This document shows positions 54,152 to 62,514 of a stretch of DNA of 64,000 nucleotides, one piece after another (position 1 is the stretch's first letter; each line of letters begins with the position of its first letter). The DNA comes from Crocinitomicaceae bacterium (GTDB lineage: Bacteria > Bacteroidota > Bacteroidia > Flavobacteriales_D > Sanyastnellaceae): positions 1 through 64,000 of the forward strand of contig NZRP01000048.1 of NCBI GenBank assembly GCA_002693775.1. The letters run 5' to 3'. The notes under the pieces were generated by a model, which saw nothing but the letters and a program-made list of their open reading frames with translations, had not been told where the DNA came from and searched no databases. The translations under genes were made by a program, and so were the position numbers.

Positions 54152-56176
54152 TTACTTCTTAACTGTAAACTCAGTCCTTCTATTGATTGCTCTGCCCTCA
54201 GCTGTCGAATTATCTGACTTAGGTCTCTGCTGGCCAAATCCTTTAGCATGTATCCTTTCAGAATCAACTCCCTTAGCAATTAAATAGTCAGCTACCACTC
54301 GTGCTCTTCTATTACTCAAGTCCAAATTCTTCTCAGCAGGCCCCACATCATCAGTGTGTCCTTCTATATCTACATCAAACCTTGGGTTATCAATAAGGTA
54401 TTCAGCGAACGCAACTAATACAATCTTTGCAGCTGAACTCATTTCGGTTGAATTGGTTGCAAACTGAACATCCCGTAATTCAAATGCGCTCTCATCAGAA
54501 TCTTTGTGAGCTCTCAGTTTAATCTCAGGTTGTGGGTCTCCTGTTGGAACTTCACCGGCCTGGTGAACTACCATAGCTTCAAAAGCTACATTTTTTCCCT
54601 CTACTTTTAAAAGAACATCATCAGCTATTGAAGTGTTGATAATAGCAGCGAATGAACCATCATCTCTATTTAGCTCAATTTCCTTAGCTTCCTTGCTCTT
54701 TACATAGTTGAGTGTAATTCTGACATTCTCATCCGGTGGAGTGGGATCTACTACTCCGTGAATCACTTTTACTGCATCTGGTCTTAATTCCTCAGGTAAA
54801 GGAAACTTCATAATATCAAGGCCTTTAGTTCCACTTCTTCTACTTGCGAAATACGCTTCATTTCCAGAAGCAGAAACAACAAGCCCATGTTCGTCCCCGC
54901 TTGTATTTAACGGCGTCCCCATGTTGATAGGACGACTCCAGTTGCCACTTGTGTCGCGTCTAGTAACATACAAATCGTACCCTCCGCCACTTGGTTTTCT
55001 ATTACTTGAAAAATATAGTGTCTTTCCATCAGGGTGTAAAAAAGGTGCCTTCTCTCCAGCGTCTGTAGAAATAGGATGAGGAAGCATCTCAGCTTCACCC
55101 CAATTACCTAAATCATCCTTTCTACTCACATAAATATCCATAGTGGGATTGCCATTAGAGTCTGCAGTAGAGGTAGCTCTAGCTGATGCAAAAAACAATT
55201 CCATTCCATCAGAGCTTAGTGCGGGTTGCGATTCCCACCCAAGCACAGTATTAATCTCAGGCCCAAGTAGTTCCAGGTCTTCCCAATAATAGAAAAAATC
55301 ACCCTTCTCATCTTTTCCGTCTACATTGTAAGTCGTGTAAAACAAGTCAATGTTCTGCTTATTTTTGGGGTGTGGATTTGTTGCTGCAATTATTAAGATT
55401 CTGTTGTCTATCGATAAGCTAACTCCTCCGTAATTATCTCCTTCATTAAAAGGGTATTCTAAGCTAACTCCTTCATCGAATGGGATATTTGAACCGCTTC
55501 TTTTAGCCCAAACAAGTTCTTCAACCCTCTTGCTTATAACATCTCCTCGTGCTTTAATTCTTTTAGCTCTTGTGAAAAATAATATACTGCCGTCAGGCGA
55601 TAATGCAGGGAGGTACTCATCATTCGTAAGAGATGTTAGCGGGAGTGGAGCGGGATTGTATTTGCCCTTATTTGCATAAAACTCCAGCTCAAATTGTAGC
55701 TGGGGAATTAATGATTCTACCTCGTCTCTTTTTCTACTGATGCTAGGTTTAACATCAGTCTTTGTCTTAGTCAGAAAGATGCTGAATTGGTCAAAAGCCT
55801 CTTGTATTTCTGCTTCCATATATGCAAGTGCGCCTAGCCTGTAGTACGCTTCAGCATTGTGGTCTGCGCATAATTCCATCCATTTATTGGTTGCTTGTCT
55901 ACACTCAGTTATGTGTTCAGTGTTCTTTTTAGAAAGTCTAAATAATTGCTTTGAAAGCTCGCTATAAGCAGAGCTGTAATCCTCTTGTATTTCTACAGCT
56001 TCTCTGAGGTATTTAACTCTGTCTTCAGTGGTGATTTTCTTCCTTGATTCGGTAGATTTTTCGAAAAGTTTAAGTGCCTTTGAGCTTAAATCTTGGGGTT
56101 GGGGGCAAGGGGTTTGTGCTGATAGCTGTAGGCTATTCAGCGCTAAAAGAAAGAAAACTCCCCATGACTTCATCAC
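54152..56176 (-). CDS. PorE-like envelope protein: TPR, PD40 propeller, carboxypeptidase-like and OmpA domains
   Basis: 674 residues with a signal peptide (to about LQLSAQ). An N-terminal TPR region (about 25-150) is followed by a PD40/WD40-like propeller (about 180-460) with repeated LSPDGSILFFTRA, LSSDGMELFFASARA and HPDGKTLYFSSNRK. A short carboxypeptidase-regulatory-like domain comes next (about 465-540) and an OmpA peptidoglycan-binding domain (about 560-674: IEGHTDDVGPAEKNLDLSNR). This order matches PorE, the peptidoglycan-linked protein of the type IX secretion system. No T9SS core gene is adjacent, so PorE itself is not proven. It overlaps the symporter gene by 4 bp. Confidence 0.85.
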   Translation of the reverse strand: MMKSWGVFFLLALNSLQLSAQTPCPQPQDLSSKALKLFEKSTESRKKITTEDRVKYLREAVEIQEDYSSAYSELSKQLFRLSKKNTEHITECRQATNKWMELCADHNAEAYYRLGALAYMEAEIQEAFDQFSIFLTKTKTDVKPSISRKRDEVESLIPQLQFELEFYANKGKYNPAPLPLTSLTNDEYLPALSPDGSILFFTRAKRIKARGDVISKRVEELVWAKRSGSNIPFDEGVSLEYPFNEGDNYGGVSLSIDNRILIIAATNPHPKNKQNIDLFYTTYNVDGKDEKGDFFYYWEDLELLGPEINTVLGWESQPALSSDGMELFFASARATSTADSNGNPTMDIYVSRKDDLGNWGEAEMLPHPISTDAGEKAPFLHPDGKTLYFSSNRKPSGGGYDLYVTRRDTSGNWSRPINMGTPLNTSGDEHGLVVSASGNEAYFASRRSGTKGLDIMKFPLPEELRPDAVKVIHGVVDPTPPDENVRITLNYVKSKEAKEIELNRDDGSFAAIINTSIADDVLLKVEGKNVAFEAMVVHQAGEVPTGDPQPEIKLRAHKDSDESAFELRDVQFATNSTEMSSAAKIVLVAFAEYLIDNPRFDVDIEGHTDDVGPAEKNLDLSNRRARVVADYLIAKGVDSERIHAKGFGQQRPKSDNSTAEGRAINRRTEFTVKK

Positions 56177-57879
56177 TCCTCTAATTCTCCTTCGCTAGCT
56201 GCTACTAAAGTGCTAACAGCACCATCTCCTGTAACATTAACAACTGTCCTAAACATATCTAGAATTCTATCAACAGGAATAATGAGTGCAATCCAAGCCT
56301 CGTTAAGTCCCACACTTTCAAGAACCATGACCATTAAGACAAGGCCCGCACTAGGGATAGCTGCAGCTCCAATGCTTGCAAGACTAGCAGTAGCAACAAT
56401 TATAAGCTGTTGAGTGAAAGTTAAATCTACCATGTGCAACTGTGCCATTGCTACAACGGCAACTGCTTGGTAGAGGCTAGTTCCATCCATGTTTACTGTT
56501 GCTCCAATTGGAAGCACAAAGCTTGTTGTTCTCTCTGAAACTCCAATTTTATTCTCCACACAGTCCATAGTTACCGGAAGCGTTGCAACTGATGAAGAGG
56601 TTGATAATGCAGTTATTTGAGCATTCTTCATTCCATTCATAAACTTCATGTACGTCATGCTCTTTACTAGCCTTGAAACAAGAAGTGGGTAAATGATAAA
56701 GATTAAAATCAATAATCCCAGGAGCACTGCACCAGAATAATGAAGAAGGAAAATAAACAAATCTTTGAGTTTATTAGAACAAGCAAATTTTATAAGTTCA
56801 TCTCCTTTTTCCACCGTTAACAATGATTCAACATAAACTTTCTCAATTGTCGCTGAAACAGGAGATTTTATAACGTATTCTGTTTTTGCAACTTCTAAAA
56901 TAATCATAGGATCACCCATACTTACGGTGTCTCCAGACTCTACAAGAATGTTTTGTACTTTGCCTTGATTTGGTGTGGTAATTGGATCAGGACATGAATC
57001 GCCTGCAACATCTACAACTTGTCCCGCCATTAATGCAAAAACAAAGAATGGCATAGCTTTCATGATGACCTTGATCATATTTACAAAGACATCATTGAGG
57101 CCGTCAATCAAATTATAAACTGCAGTAAATTTTTCACGAGGTAGCTTCAAAAGTATTATTCCAAAAAAGATTCCAAAGAAAATTATCTGTAACATCTCTG
57201 CGCTAGTAAGTGCTTTGAATATGTTTGATGGAAATACGTCTACTAAAGGCTGGAGAGGCCCTTCTTCTTTAGTCTTTGCGGCTTGGTCTAGTATTTTTTC
57301 CCCTTTTCTTTTATCAACGAGCTTGGACTTTTCCTCATGTGTTAAGGTTCCCTCTTTTTCTTTTTCTTCTAATTGAGTTTCTTTTTCTTTCTTGCCTTTG
57401 ATTTTCTCTACTATCGTTGCGTTAGCTGGATCGCAAGAGTAGCATAGGTTGTCGAGGTCTTTAACTTCCTTTCCATATTTGTTAGCCTCTGTCTTCCAGA
57501 GTTCGTAATCTATTCGATATTCTAACCTTACATCTTCAGATGGTTGTTTTCCAGGGTTCCATACATTTACTATCAGTAACCCCAGTGATACAGCGCAAAC
57601 TGTAGTGAGTAAATACATTCCTAATGTCTTCCAGCCCAACTTTCCTAGTTTGGTTATATCGCCCAAGCTAGCTACTCCAACAATAATTGAGAATAGAACA
57701 AGTGGTACGGCAATTAGTTTAAGAAGATTGATGAAGATTTTACCAAAAGGATTTATCCAATCAGTCACAAAATCCTGAAACCCAAATATTACAGCTGCTG
57801 TCGCAAATAATGCTCCAGCTACCAGTCCAATAATTACCTGCCAATGCAGAGCTAGTCTGTTTTTCTTTTCTGATGACAT
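56173..57879 (-). CDS. SDF (dicarboxylate/amino acid:cation) symporter with an inserted biotinyl/lipoyl-like domain
   Basis: 568 residues against about 420 for bacterial GltP-type symporters. The core is intact: TM1-3 (about 10-108), TM4 (about 225-247), TM5 (about 262-292), TM6 (about 375-402), HP1 with STSSS (426-430), NMDGT (463-467) and the TM8 motif with D537, D541, R544 and N548. Two insertions stand out. One, 111-210, is highly charged (KGKKEKETQLEEKEKEG) with C146 and C149. The other, about 294-368, has a biotinyl/lipoyl-like core (IILEVAKTEYVIKSP) with K332 at the modifiable position, flanked by C296 and C367. By SDF topology both face outward. Substrate is unknown. Confidence 0.85.
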   Translation of the reverse strand: MSSEKKNRLALHWQVIIGLVAGALFATAAVIFGFQDFVTDWINPFGKIFINLLKLIAVPLVLFSIIVGVASLGDITKLGKLGWKTLGMYLLTTVCAVSLGLLIVNVWNPGKQPSEDVRLEYRIDYELWKTEANKYGKEVKDLDNLCYSCDPANATIVEKIKGKKEKETQLEEKEKEGTLTHEEKSKLVDKRKGEKILDQAAKTKEEGPLQPLVDVFPSNIFKALTSAEMLQIIFFGIFFGIILLKLPREKFTAVYNLIDGLNDVFVNMIKVIMKAMPFFVFALMAGQVVDVAGDSCPDPITTPNQGKVQNILVESGDTVSMGDPMIILEVAKTEYVIKSPVSATIEKVYVESLLTVEKGDELIKFACSNKLKDLFIFLLHYSGAVLLGLLILIFIIYPLLVSRLVKSMTYMKFMNGMKNAQITALSTSSSVATLPVTMDCVENKIGVSERTTSFVLPIGATVNMDGTSLYQAVAVVAMAQLHMVDLTFTQQLIIVATASLASIGAAAIPSAGLVLMVMVLESVGLNEAWIALIIPVDRILDMFRTVVNVTGDGAVSTLVAASEGELEE

Positions 57880-57881
57880 CT

Positions 57882-58976
57882 TTAAAGTTTTGCGGTTTTA
57901 TTCCTCAGATGGTGATCAGCTAGTACCATAGCAACCATTGCTTCTACAATTGGTACTGCTCTTGGAAGAACACAAGGGTCGTGCCTTCCAACACCATCTA
58001 GTATAATGCTGTTCCCATCTAAGTCAACTGAGGTTTGGGATTTCATGATTGTAGAAGTGGGTTTAAAAGCAACTCTAATTACGATGTCCTCGCCGTTGGA
58101 GATGCCACCTTGAATTCCTCCACTTCTATTTGTTTCTGTCTTTATTTCTCCGCCAACTGTGTGAAAGTTGTCGTTGTGCTCTGAACCTTTTTGAAGAGTT
58201 CCACTAAGTCCAGATCCAATCTCAATTGCTTTAGCAGCTGGAATGCTCATTAAAGCGCCTGCAAGATCAGAATTAAGCTTATCGAATACTGGTTCTCCTA
58301 ACCCAACTTCAACATTTCTTGCAACTACGACAATTGCTCCTCCTACTGAATCGCCCTCTTCTTTTATGTTGTTTATTCTTTGCTCCATCCTGTTTGAAAC
58401 CTCAGGGATGGGGCATCTTACGATGCTTGCGTCTACTTCGCTTCTTGAGTAAAACTTAGGAGCTGATGGGATTGAAATATCGTGAACACGCTCAACATAT
58501 GCGCTGATTTCTGTAGAAGAGGTAGACTTGATTAATTCCTTGCAAAAAGCTCCTCCTACTACCCTTGATGCTGTTTCTCTAGCAGATGCTCTTCCGCCTC
58601 CTCTGTGATCTCTAATTCCGTATTTGCTAGAATATGTGTAATCAGCATGCGATGGCCTGTAAGTGTCCTCAAGATGAGTGTAGTCGCTACTTTTTTTATC
58701 GCTGTTGGCAATTTGGAATCCTATTGGAGTTCCTAAAGTGATAGTCTCTCCGTTTTTTTCAATCAATCCAGAAAGAAATTTCACGTTATCGCTTTCTTTT
58801 CTAGGCGTTGTAATTGAGGAAGATCCGGGTCGACGTCTTGAGAGATCCTCTTGAATACGCTCTAAATCAACGACTAAGCCTGCTGGGAGTCCGTCGATTA
58901 TCCCTCCAATTGAATCGCCATGCGACTCGCCAAAAGTCATTAATTTAAAGTGCTTACCAAATGAGTTGCCTGCCAT
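57882..58976 (-). CDS. aroC: Chorismate synthase
   Basis: 364 residues from the ATG at 58976 ([20 protein letters not shown]); an upstream TTG in frame is rejected. It forms chorismate from EPSP using reduced FMN. Signatures are [47 protein letters not shown], and near the C-terminus [16 protein letters not shown] and [13 protein letters not shown]. It is divergent from hutI over 26 bp that contain a palindrome. It is 2 bp from the symporter gene downstream, so the two are probably cotranscribed. Confidence 0.96.
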   Translation of the reverse strand: MAGNSFGKHFKLMTFGESHGDSIGGIIDGLPAGLVVDLERIQEDLSRRRPGSSSITTPRKESDNVKFLSGLIEKNGETITLGTPIGFQIANSDKKSSDYTHLEDTYRPSHADYTYSSKYGIRDHRGGGRASARETASRVVGGAFCKELIKSTSSTEISAYVERVHDISIPSAPKFYSRSEVDASIVRCPIPEVSNRMEQRINNIKEEGDSVGGAIVVVARNVEVGLGEPVFDKLNSDLAGALMSIPAAKAIEIGSGLSGTLQKGSEHNDNFHTVGGEIKTETNRSGGIQGGISNGEDIVIRVAFKPTSTIMKSQTSVDLDGNSIILDGVGRHDPCVLPRAVPIVEAMVAMVLADHHLRNKTAKL

Positions 58977-58979
58977 AAC

Positions 58980-58999
58980 CTGCAAGGTATAACTTGCAG
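58980..58999. promoter_or_regulatory. Perfect 7-bp inverted repeat in the aroC/hutI divergent promoter
   Basis: CTGCAAG at 58980-58986 and CTTGCAG at 58993-58999 are exact inverted copies around a GTATAA spacer. They fill most of the 26-bp region between the aroC and hutI starts, so a dimeric repressor bound here would block both promoters. An RNA hairpin is a less likely alternative. Confidence 0.5.
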
Positions 59000-59002
59000 C
59001 CT

Positions 59003-60262
59003 ATGCAATCACTCTTAAAAGACATCAAAGGATTAGTTGGAGCGTATAAAAAAGCTCCTCGATTTGTGGCAGGTGAAGAAATGAAGCAGTTTCCTGTTTT
59101 AGAAAACGCCTGGCTGTTATTTGAAAACGGAGTAATAACGGACTTTGGGACTATGGATGATTGCCCTGAAGTCAATGTTGAAACTGTTGATGTAGTTGAT
59201 TGCACAGGAAGATATGTTCTTCCTTCATGGTGTGACAGCCATACCCACCTAGTTTATGCAAATGACAGAGCAGGGGAGTTCCTCGATAGACTGAGAGGTT
59301 TGTCATACGCAGAAATTGCAGCGAAAGGAGGTGGGATATTGAATTCTGCCCGCGCCCTTCGCGAAATGTCAGAAGAAGAACTTCTGGAAAAATCTGTTTC
59401 TAGACTACAAAGCGTAATTGCATCTGGGGTAGGAGCATTAGAGATAAAATCAGGCTACGGCTTGAGTAAAGATGGGGAGGAGAAGATGTTAAGGGTGATA
59501 TCGAGGCTAAAAGACATTAGCCCTATTCCAATTAAAGCAACTTTCCTTGGGTGTCACGCTGTGCCAGAAGACTTTAGTTCTGCCACTGAATACACTGAGT
59601 TTGTTGTAGGCCAAATGTTACCTGACTTCGTAGAAAAAGGCCTCGTTGATTATGTTGATGCTTTTTGTGAAACAGGTTATTTCTCTGTGGAAGACACTTC
59701 AGCTTTAGTTGATGCCTCCAATGAATTAGGTGTGAAGTCTAAAATACATGTAAATCAGTTCACTACGCTTGGTGGAGTGGAGTTGTGTGTTAATAAAAAT
59801 GTACTTAGTGTCGACCACCTAGAAGTGATTAGTGAGGATGATATTGAAGCTCTTAAAAGAGGGATGAATAGTGACTTGCCCACATTCCCAGTTGCCCTGC
59901 CTATTTGCTCTCATTTCTTAGGAATACCGTATACAGAATCTAGAAGGTTGGTAGACGAAGGATTGCCTCTTGTTATAGCTACAGATCATAACCCTGGCAC
60001 TGCTCCTTCTGGAGATATGCTAGAGGCGGTAAGACTTGGGTCAATTAAAATGGGGTTAGAGCCCATAGAAGCAATTGCTGCAGGAACATTAAATGGAGCG
60101 TCTGCAATGGAATTAGATAGTGAGGTTGGATCTATTACCCCTGGGAAACGTGCTAATTTCCTGATTACTAAAGAGATTTTTGGATTAGAAGTAATTCCAT
60201 ACAGGCTTAATGATGCAGTTGTTGATAAGGTGTATGTTAATGGTGATTGTTGGGTTGGGTAA
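59003..60262 (+). CDS. hutI: Imidazolonepropionase
   Basis: 419 residues from the ATG at 59003 (MQSLLKDIKGLVGAYKKAPR); a TTG at 58994 lies inside the palindrome and is rejected. It opens the imidazolone ring to give N-formimino-L-glutamate in histidine degradation. Metal ligands are in WCDSHTHLVYAND (HxH), FLGCHAVP, IHVNQF and ATDHNPGTAPSGD, as in the amidohydrolase family. It is followed 46 bp later by ftcD. hutU, which makes its substrate, is not in this window. Confidence 0.95.
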   Translation: MQSLLKDIKGLVGAYKKAPRFVAGEEMKQFPVLENAWLLFENGVITDFGTMDDCPEVNVETVDVVDCTGRYVLPSWCDSHTHLVYANDRAGEFLDRLRGLSYAEIAAKGGGILNSARALREMSEEELLEKSVSRLQSVIASGVGALEIKSGYGLSKDGEEKMLRVISRLKDISPIPIKATFLGCHAVPEDFSSATEYTEFVVGQMLPDFVEKGLVDYVDAFCETGYFSVEDTSALVDASNELGVKSKIHVNQFTTLGGVELCVNKNVLSVDHLEVISEDDIEALKRGMNSDLPTFPVALPICSHFLGIPYTESRRLVDEGLPLVIATDHNPGTAPSGDMLEAVRLGSIKMGLEPIEAIAAGTLNGASAMELDSEVGSITPGKRANFLITKEIFGLEVIPYRLNDAVVDKVYVNGDCWVG

Positions 60263-60279
60263 ATGCTGATTTGATTAGG

Positions 60280-60287
60280 TATTTTTG
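60280..60287 (+). promoter_or_regulatory. Candidate -7 promoter box for ftcD
   Basis: TATTTTTG matches TAnnTTTG and ends 21 nt before the ftcD ATG at 60309. It suggests ftcD can also be transcribed separately from hutI. Confidence 0.4.
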
Positions 60288-60308
60288 GGCTAGTGAAAAA
60301 TCACAGCC

Positions 60309-62000
60309 ATGCAAAGACTTATTGAATGTGTACCAAATATCTCTGAGGGTAGACGCCCTGAGATAATAGATGCTGTTACTTCAGTTGTTGAAACTGTTGA
60401 GGGGTGTAGACTCCTTGATGTAGACCCAGGTAAAAGCACAAATAGAACCGTAATTACCTTCGTGGGACCGCCTGAAACTATTGGTGAAGCTGCATTTAGA
60501 GTAATTAAAAAAGCTTCAGAGCTTATAGATATGTCTAAGCACTCAGGTGAGCACCCTAGAATGGGTGCAACTGATGTTTGTCCATTTGTACCTGTAGCTG
60601 GAGTTTCAATGGAAGATTGCGTTGAAGTTGCTAGAGCTCTCGGTAAAAGAGTAGGTGAGGAATTGAATATTCCTGGGTATTTCTACGAGAGTGCTGCTAT
60701 CAGACCTGAAAGAAAGAATCTTGCTGTTTGTAGAAAAGGTGAATATGAGGGGCTTGCTAAGTTGGGTACTGAAGATGGTGCTCCAGATTTTGGCCCAAAA
60801 GAATTCAATGATCATGCAAAGAAGACTGGTGCTACAGCAATTGGAGCAAGAGATTTCCTGATTGCATATAACATTAACTTAAACTCTACTTCTTCGAGGA
60901 GAGCTAATGCAATTGCGTTTGACATTAGAGAAGCTGGTAGAATTATGAGGGAAGGAGGGAAGATCTCTGGAAAGGTGTTGAAGGATGAAAACGGTGAGCC
61001 ACTAAGGCAGCCAGGAACTCTTAAGGCTGTTAAGGGTATAGGATGGTATATAGAAGAATATGGTATTGCTCAGTTATCTTTAAACCTAACAGACATTAAT
61101 GTTACGCCTACACATATAGCATTTGATGAGGCATGTGAAAAAGCTAGATTAAGAGGAGTTAGAGTTACAGGCTCAGAGCTTGTAGGGCTAGTTCCGCTAA
61201 AAGTGATGACTGATGCAGCTGATTACTTTTTAGCAAAGCAACAAAGGTCTACTGGTATAAGCGAGTCTGAAAAAATTAAGATTGCTGTAAAATCATTAGG
61301 ACTTGATGATCTGTGTGAGTTTAAACCAGAAGAAAGGGTTATTGAATATCTAATTAGAGAAAAGGGAATGTATCCTCTATTAGAAAAGAATTTAAAAGCT
61401 TTTGCTGAGGAGACTTCATCTGAATCACCTGCTCCTGGTGGTGGTTCTATTTCTGCTTATGCTGGTGCATTGGGAGCAGCTTTATCTACTATGGTTGCAA
61501 ATCTTAGTGCCAATAAAAGAGGATGGGATGATAGGTGGGAAGAGTTTAGTGGATATGCAGATAGAGCTATTGCACTACAGACTAAATTACTAGCTTTAGT
61601 TGATGCGGATACTGCTGCATTTAATGGTATCATGGACGCTTATGGCATGCCTAGGGGGTCTGATTCTCAAAAGGCGTCAAGATCAGAGGCAATTCAGGCC
61701 GCTACTAAACATGCTATAGATATTCCAATGGAAGTAGCTGAAATTTCATACGAGGCAATGGAGGTTGCTGAGTCTATGGCTCAGATAGGTAACCCCAATT
61801 CCATCACAGACGCAGGTGTAGGGGCTATGTGTTTAAGAACTGCAGTTATGGGTGCAGTATTGAATGCTAGAGTTAATGCTGGCGACCTTGAGGATAAGGA
61901 ATATGTTGAAAGAACATTAAAGAGATGCGAAGAGTTGGTGAATCAAGCACAAGCTAAGGAAGCGTCTGTTCTTTCTAGAGTAGATGAAATTTTAAAGTAA
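60309..62000 (+). CDS. ftcD: Bifunctional glutamate formimidoyltransferase / formiminotetrahydrofolate cyclodeaminase
   Basis: 563 residues. The transferase part occupies about 1-300 (LIECVPNISEGRRPEIIDAV, HSGEHPRMGATDVCPFVPV, AYNINLNST). The cyclodeaminase domain (FTCD_C, about 360-560: SESPAPGGGSISAYAGALGA) follows. It moves the formimino group from formiminoglutamate to tetrahydrofolate and then releases ammonia to form 5,10-methenyl-THF, the last steps of this form of histidine degradation. In many bacteria the two halves are separate or only one is present, so the fusion, as in mammals, is worth noting; it is also common in Bacteroidota. Confidence 0.95.
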   Translation: MQRLIECVPNISEGRRPEIIDAVTSVVETVEGCRLLDVDPGKSTNRTVITFVGPPETIGEAAFRVIKKASELIDMSKHSGEHPRMGATDVCPFVPVAGVSMEDCVEVARALGKRVGEELNIPGYFYESAAIRPERKNLAVCRKGEYEGLAKLGTEDGAPDFGPKEFNDHAKKTGATAIGARDFLIAYNINLNSTSSRRANAIAFDIREAGRIMREGGKISGKVLKDENGEPLRQPGTLKAVKGIGWYIEEYGIAQLSLNLTDINVTPTHIAFDEACEKARLRGVRVTGSELVGLVPLKVMTDAADYFLAKQQRSTGISESEKIKIAVKSLGLDDLCEFKPEERVIEYLIREKGMYPLLEKNLKAFAEETSSESPAPGGGSISAYAGALGAALSTMVANLSANKRGWDDRWEEFSGYADRAIALQTKLLALVDADTAAFNGIMDAYGMPRGSDSQKASRSEAIQAATKHAIDIPMEVAEISYEAMEVAESMAQIGNPNSITDAGVGAMCLRTAVMGAVLNARVNAGDLEDKEYVERTLKRCEELVNQAQAKEASVLSRVDEILK

Positions 62001-62021
62001 CTTATTTAAAATAAAGACATC

Positions 62022-62053
62022 AAAAAAGCCGGCCAATTGTAGCCAGCTTTTTT
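62022..62053. terminator. Bidirectional terminator between ftcD and rplS
   Basis: AAAAAAGCCGGCC and TAGCCAGCTTTTTT form a long stem with A and T tracts on both sides. On the minus strand the two imperfect pairs become G-U wobbles, so termination of rplS is probably stronger than that of ftcD. Confidence 0.85.
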
Positions 62054-62073
62054 GATTGTAATGCTTAGGGTTA

Positions 62074-62433
62074 TTAAGCCTTAGAAGCAGTACGACGCTC
62101 CTTAATACGAGCAGACTTACCAGTAAGTTCGCGTAAGTAGAAGATACGAGCTCTTCTAACAGAACCTCGCTTGTTAACAGTTATACTATCAATGTTAGGC
62201 ATATTGATAGGGAAGATTCTCTCAACACCAATGCCGCTTGAAATCTTGCGAATTGTGAAAGTTTCAGTTGCTCCTGATCCACGACGTTGTAATACAACAC
62301 CTTGGAATGATTGAAGACGCTCCTTTGCTCCCTCCTTAATTTTCACAGTAACAGTTATTGTGTCACCTGCGCCAAACTCTGGCCACTCACGTGATTTAAC
62401 TAGTTTGTTTGTTATTTCCTTAATGCGCTCCAT
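62074..62433 (-). CDS. rplS: 50S ribosomal protein L19
   Basis: 119 residues. The family signature is [35 protein letters not shown] at about 21-55, and the C-terminus has [11 protein letters not shown]19 sits at the 30S-50S interface. It lies 81 bp downstream of trmD with a small hairpin in the spacer, and its transcript is ended by a strong stem-loop at 62022-62053. In many bacteria rplS follows trmD, as here, without rimM or rpsP adjacent. Confidence 0.96.
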   Translation of the reverse strand: MERIKEITNKLVKSREWPEFGAGDTITVTVKIKEGAKERLQSFQGVVLQRRGSGATETFTIRKISSGIGVERIFPINMPNIDSITVNKRGSVRRARIFYLRELTGKSARIKERRTASKA

Positions 62434-62514
62434 ACTATAAATCTTTAACCCGACTAATTTCGGGGTGCAATATTACGAATAAAACGAATGTATTCCGCAG
62501 AAAATTTTACTTTA
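62434..62514 (-). ncRNA. Possible structured 5' leader of rplS
   Basis: The 81-bp trmD-rplS spacer on the minus strand contains a stem CCCGA/TCGGG (62460-62464 with 62449-62453) with a 6-nt loop, 15 nt before the ATG. A one-mismatch box TACATTCG lies upstream of it. Leader candidates upstream of L19 have been proposed in Flavobacteria, so autoregulation is possible. A covariance search is needed. Confidence 0.25.

Noticed and set aside
56785-56973. Claim that K332 of the symporter is actually biotinylated or lipoylated
   Set aside because: The loop is predicted to face outward, away from the ligases, so only the fold similarity is claimed.
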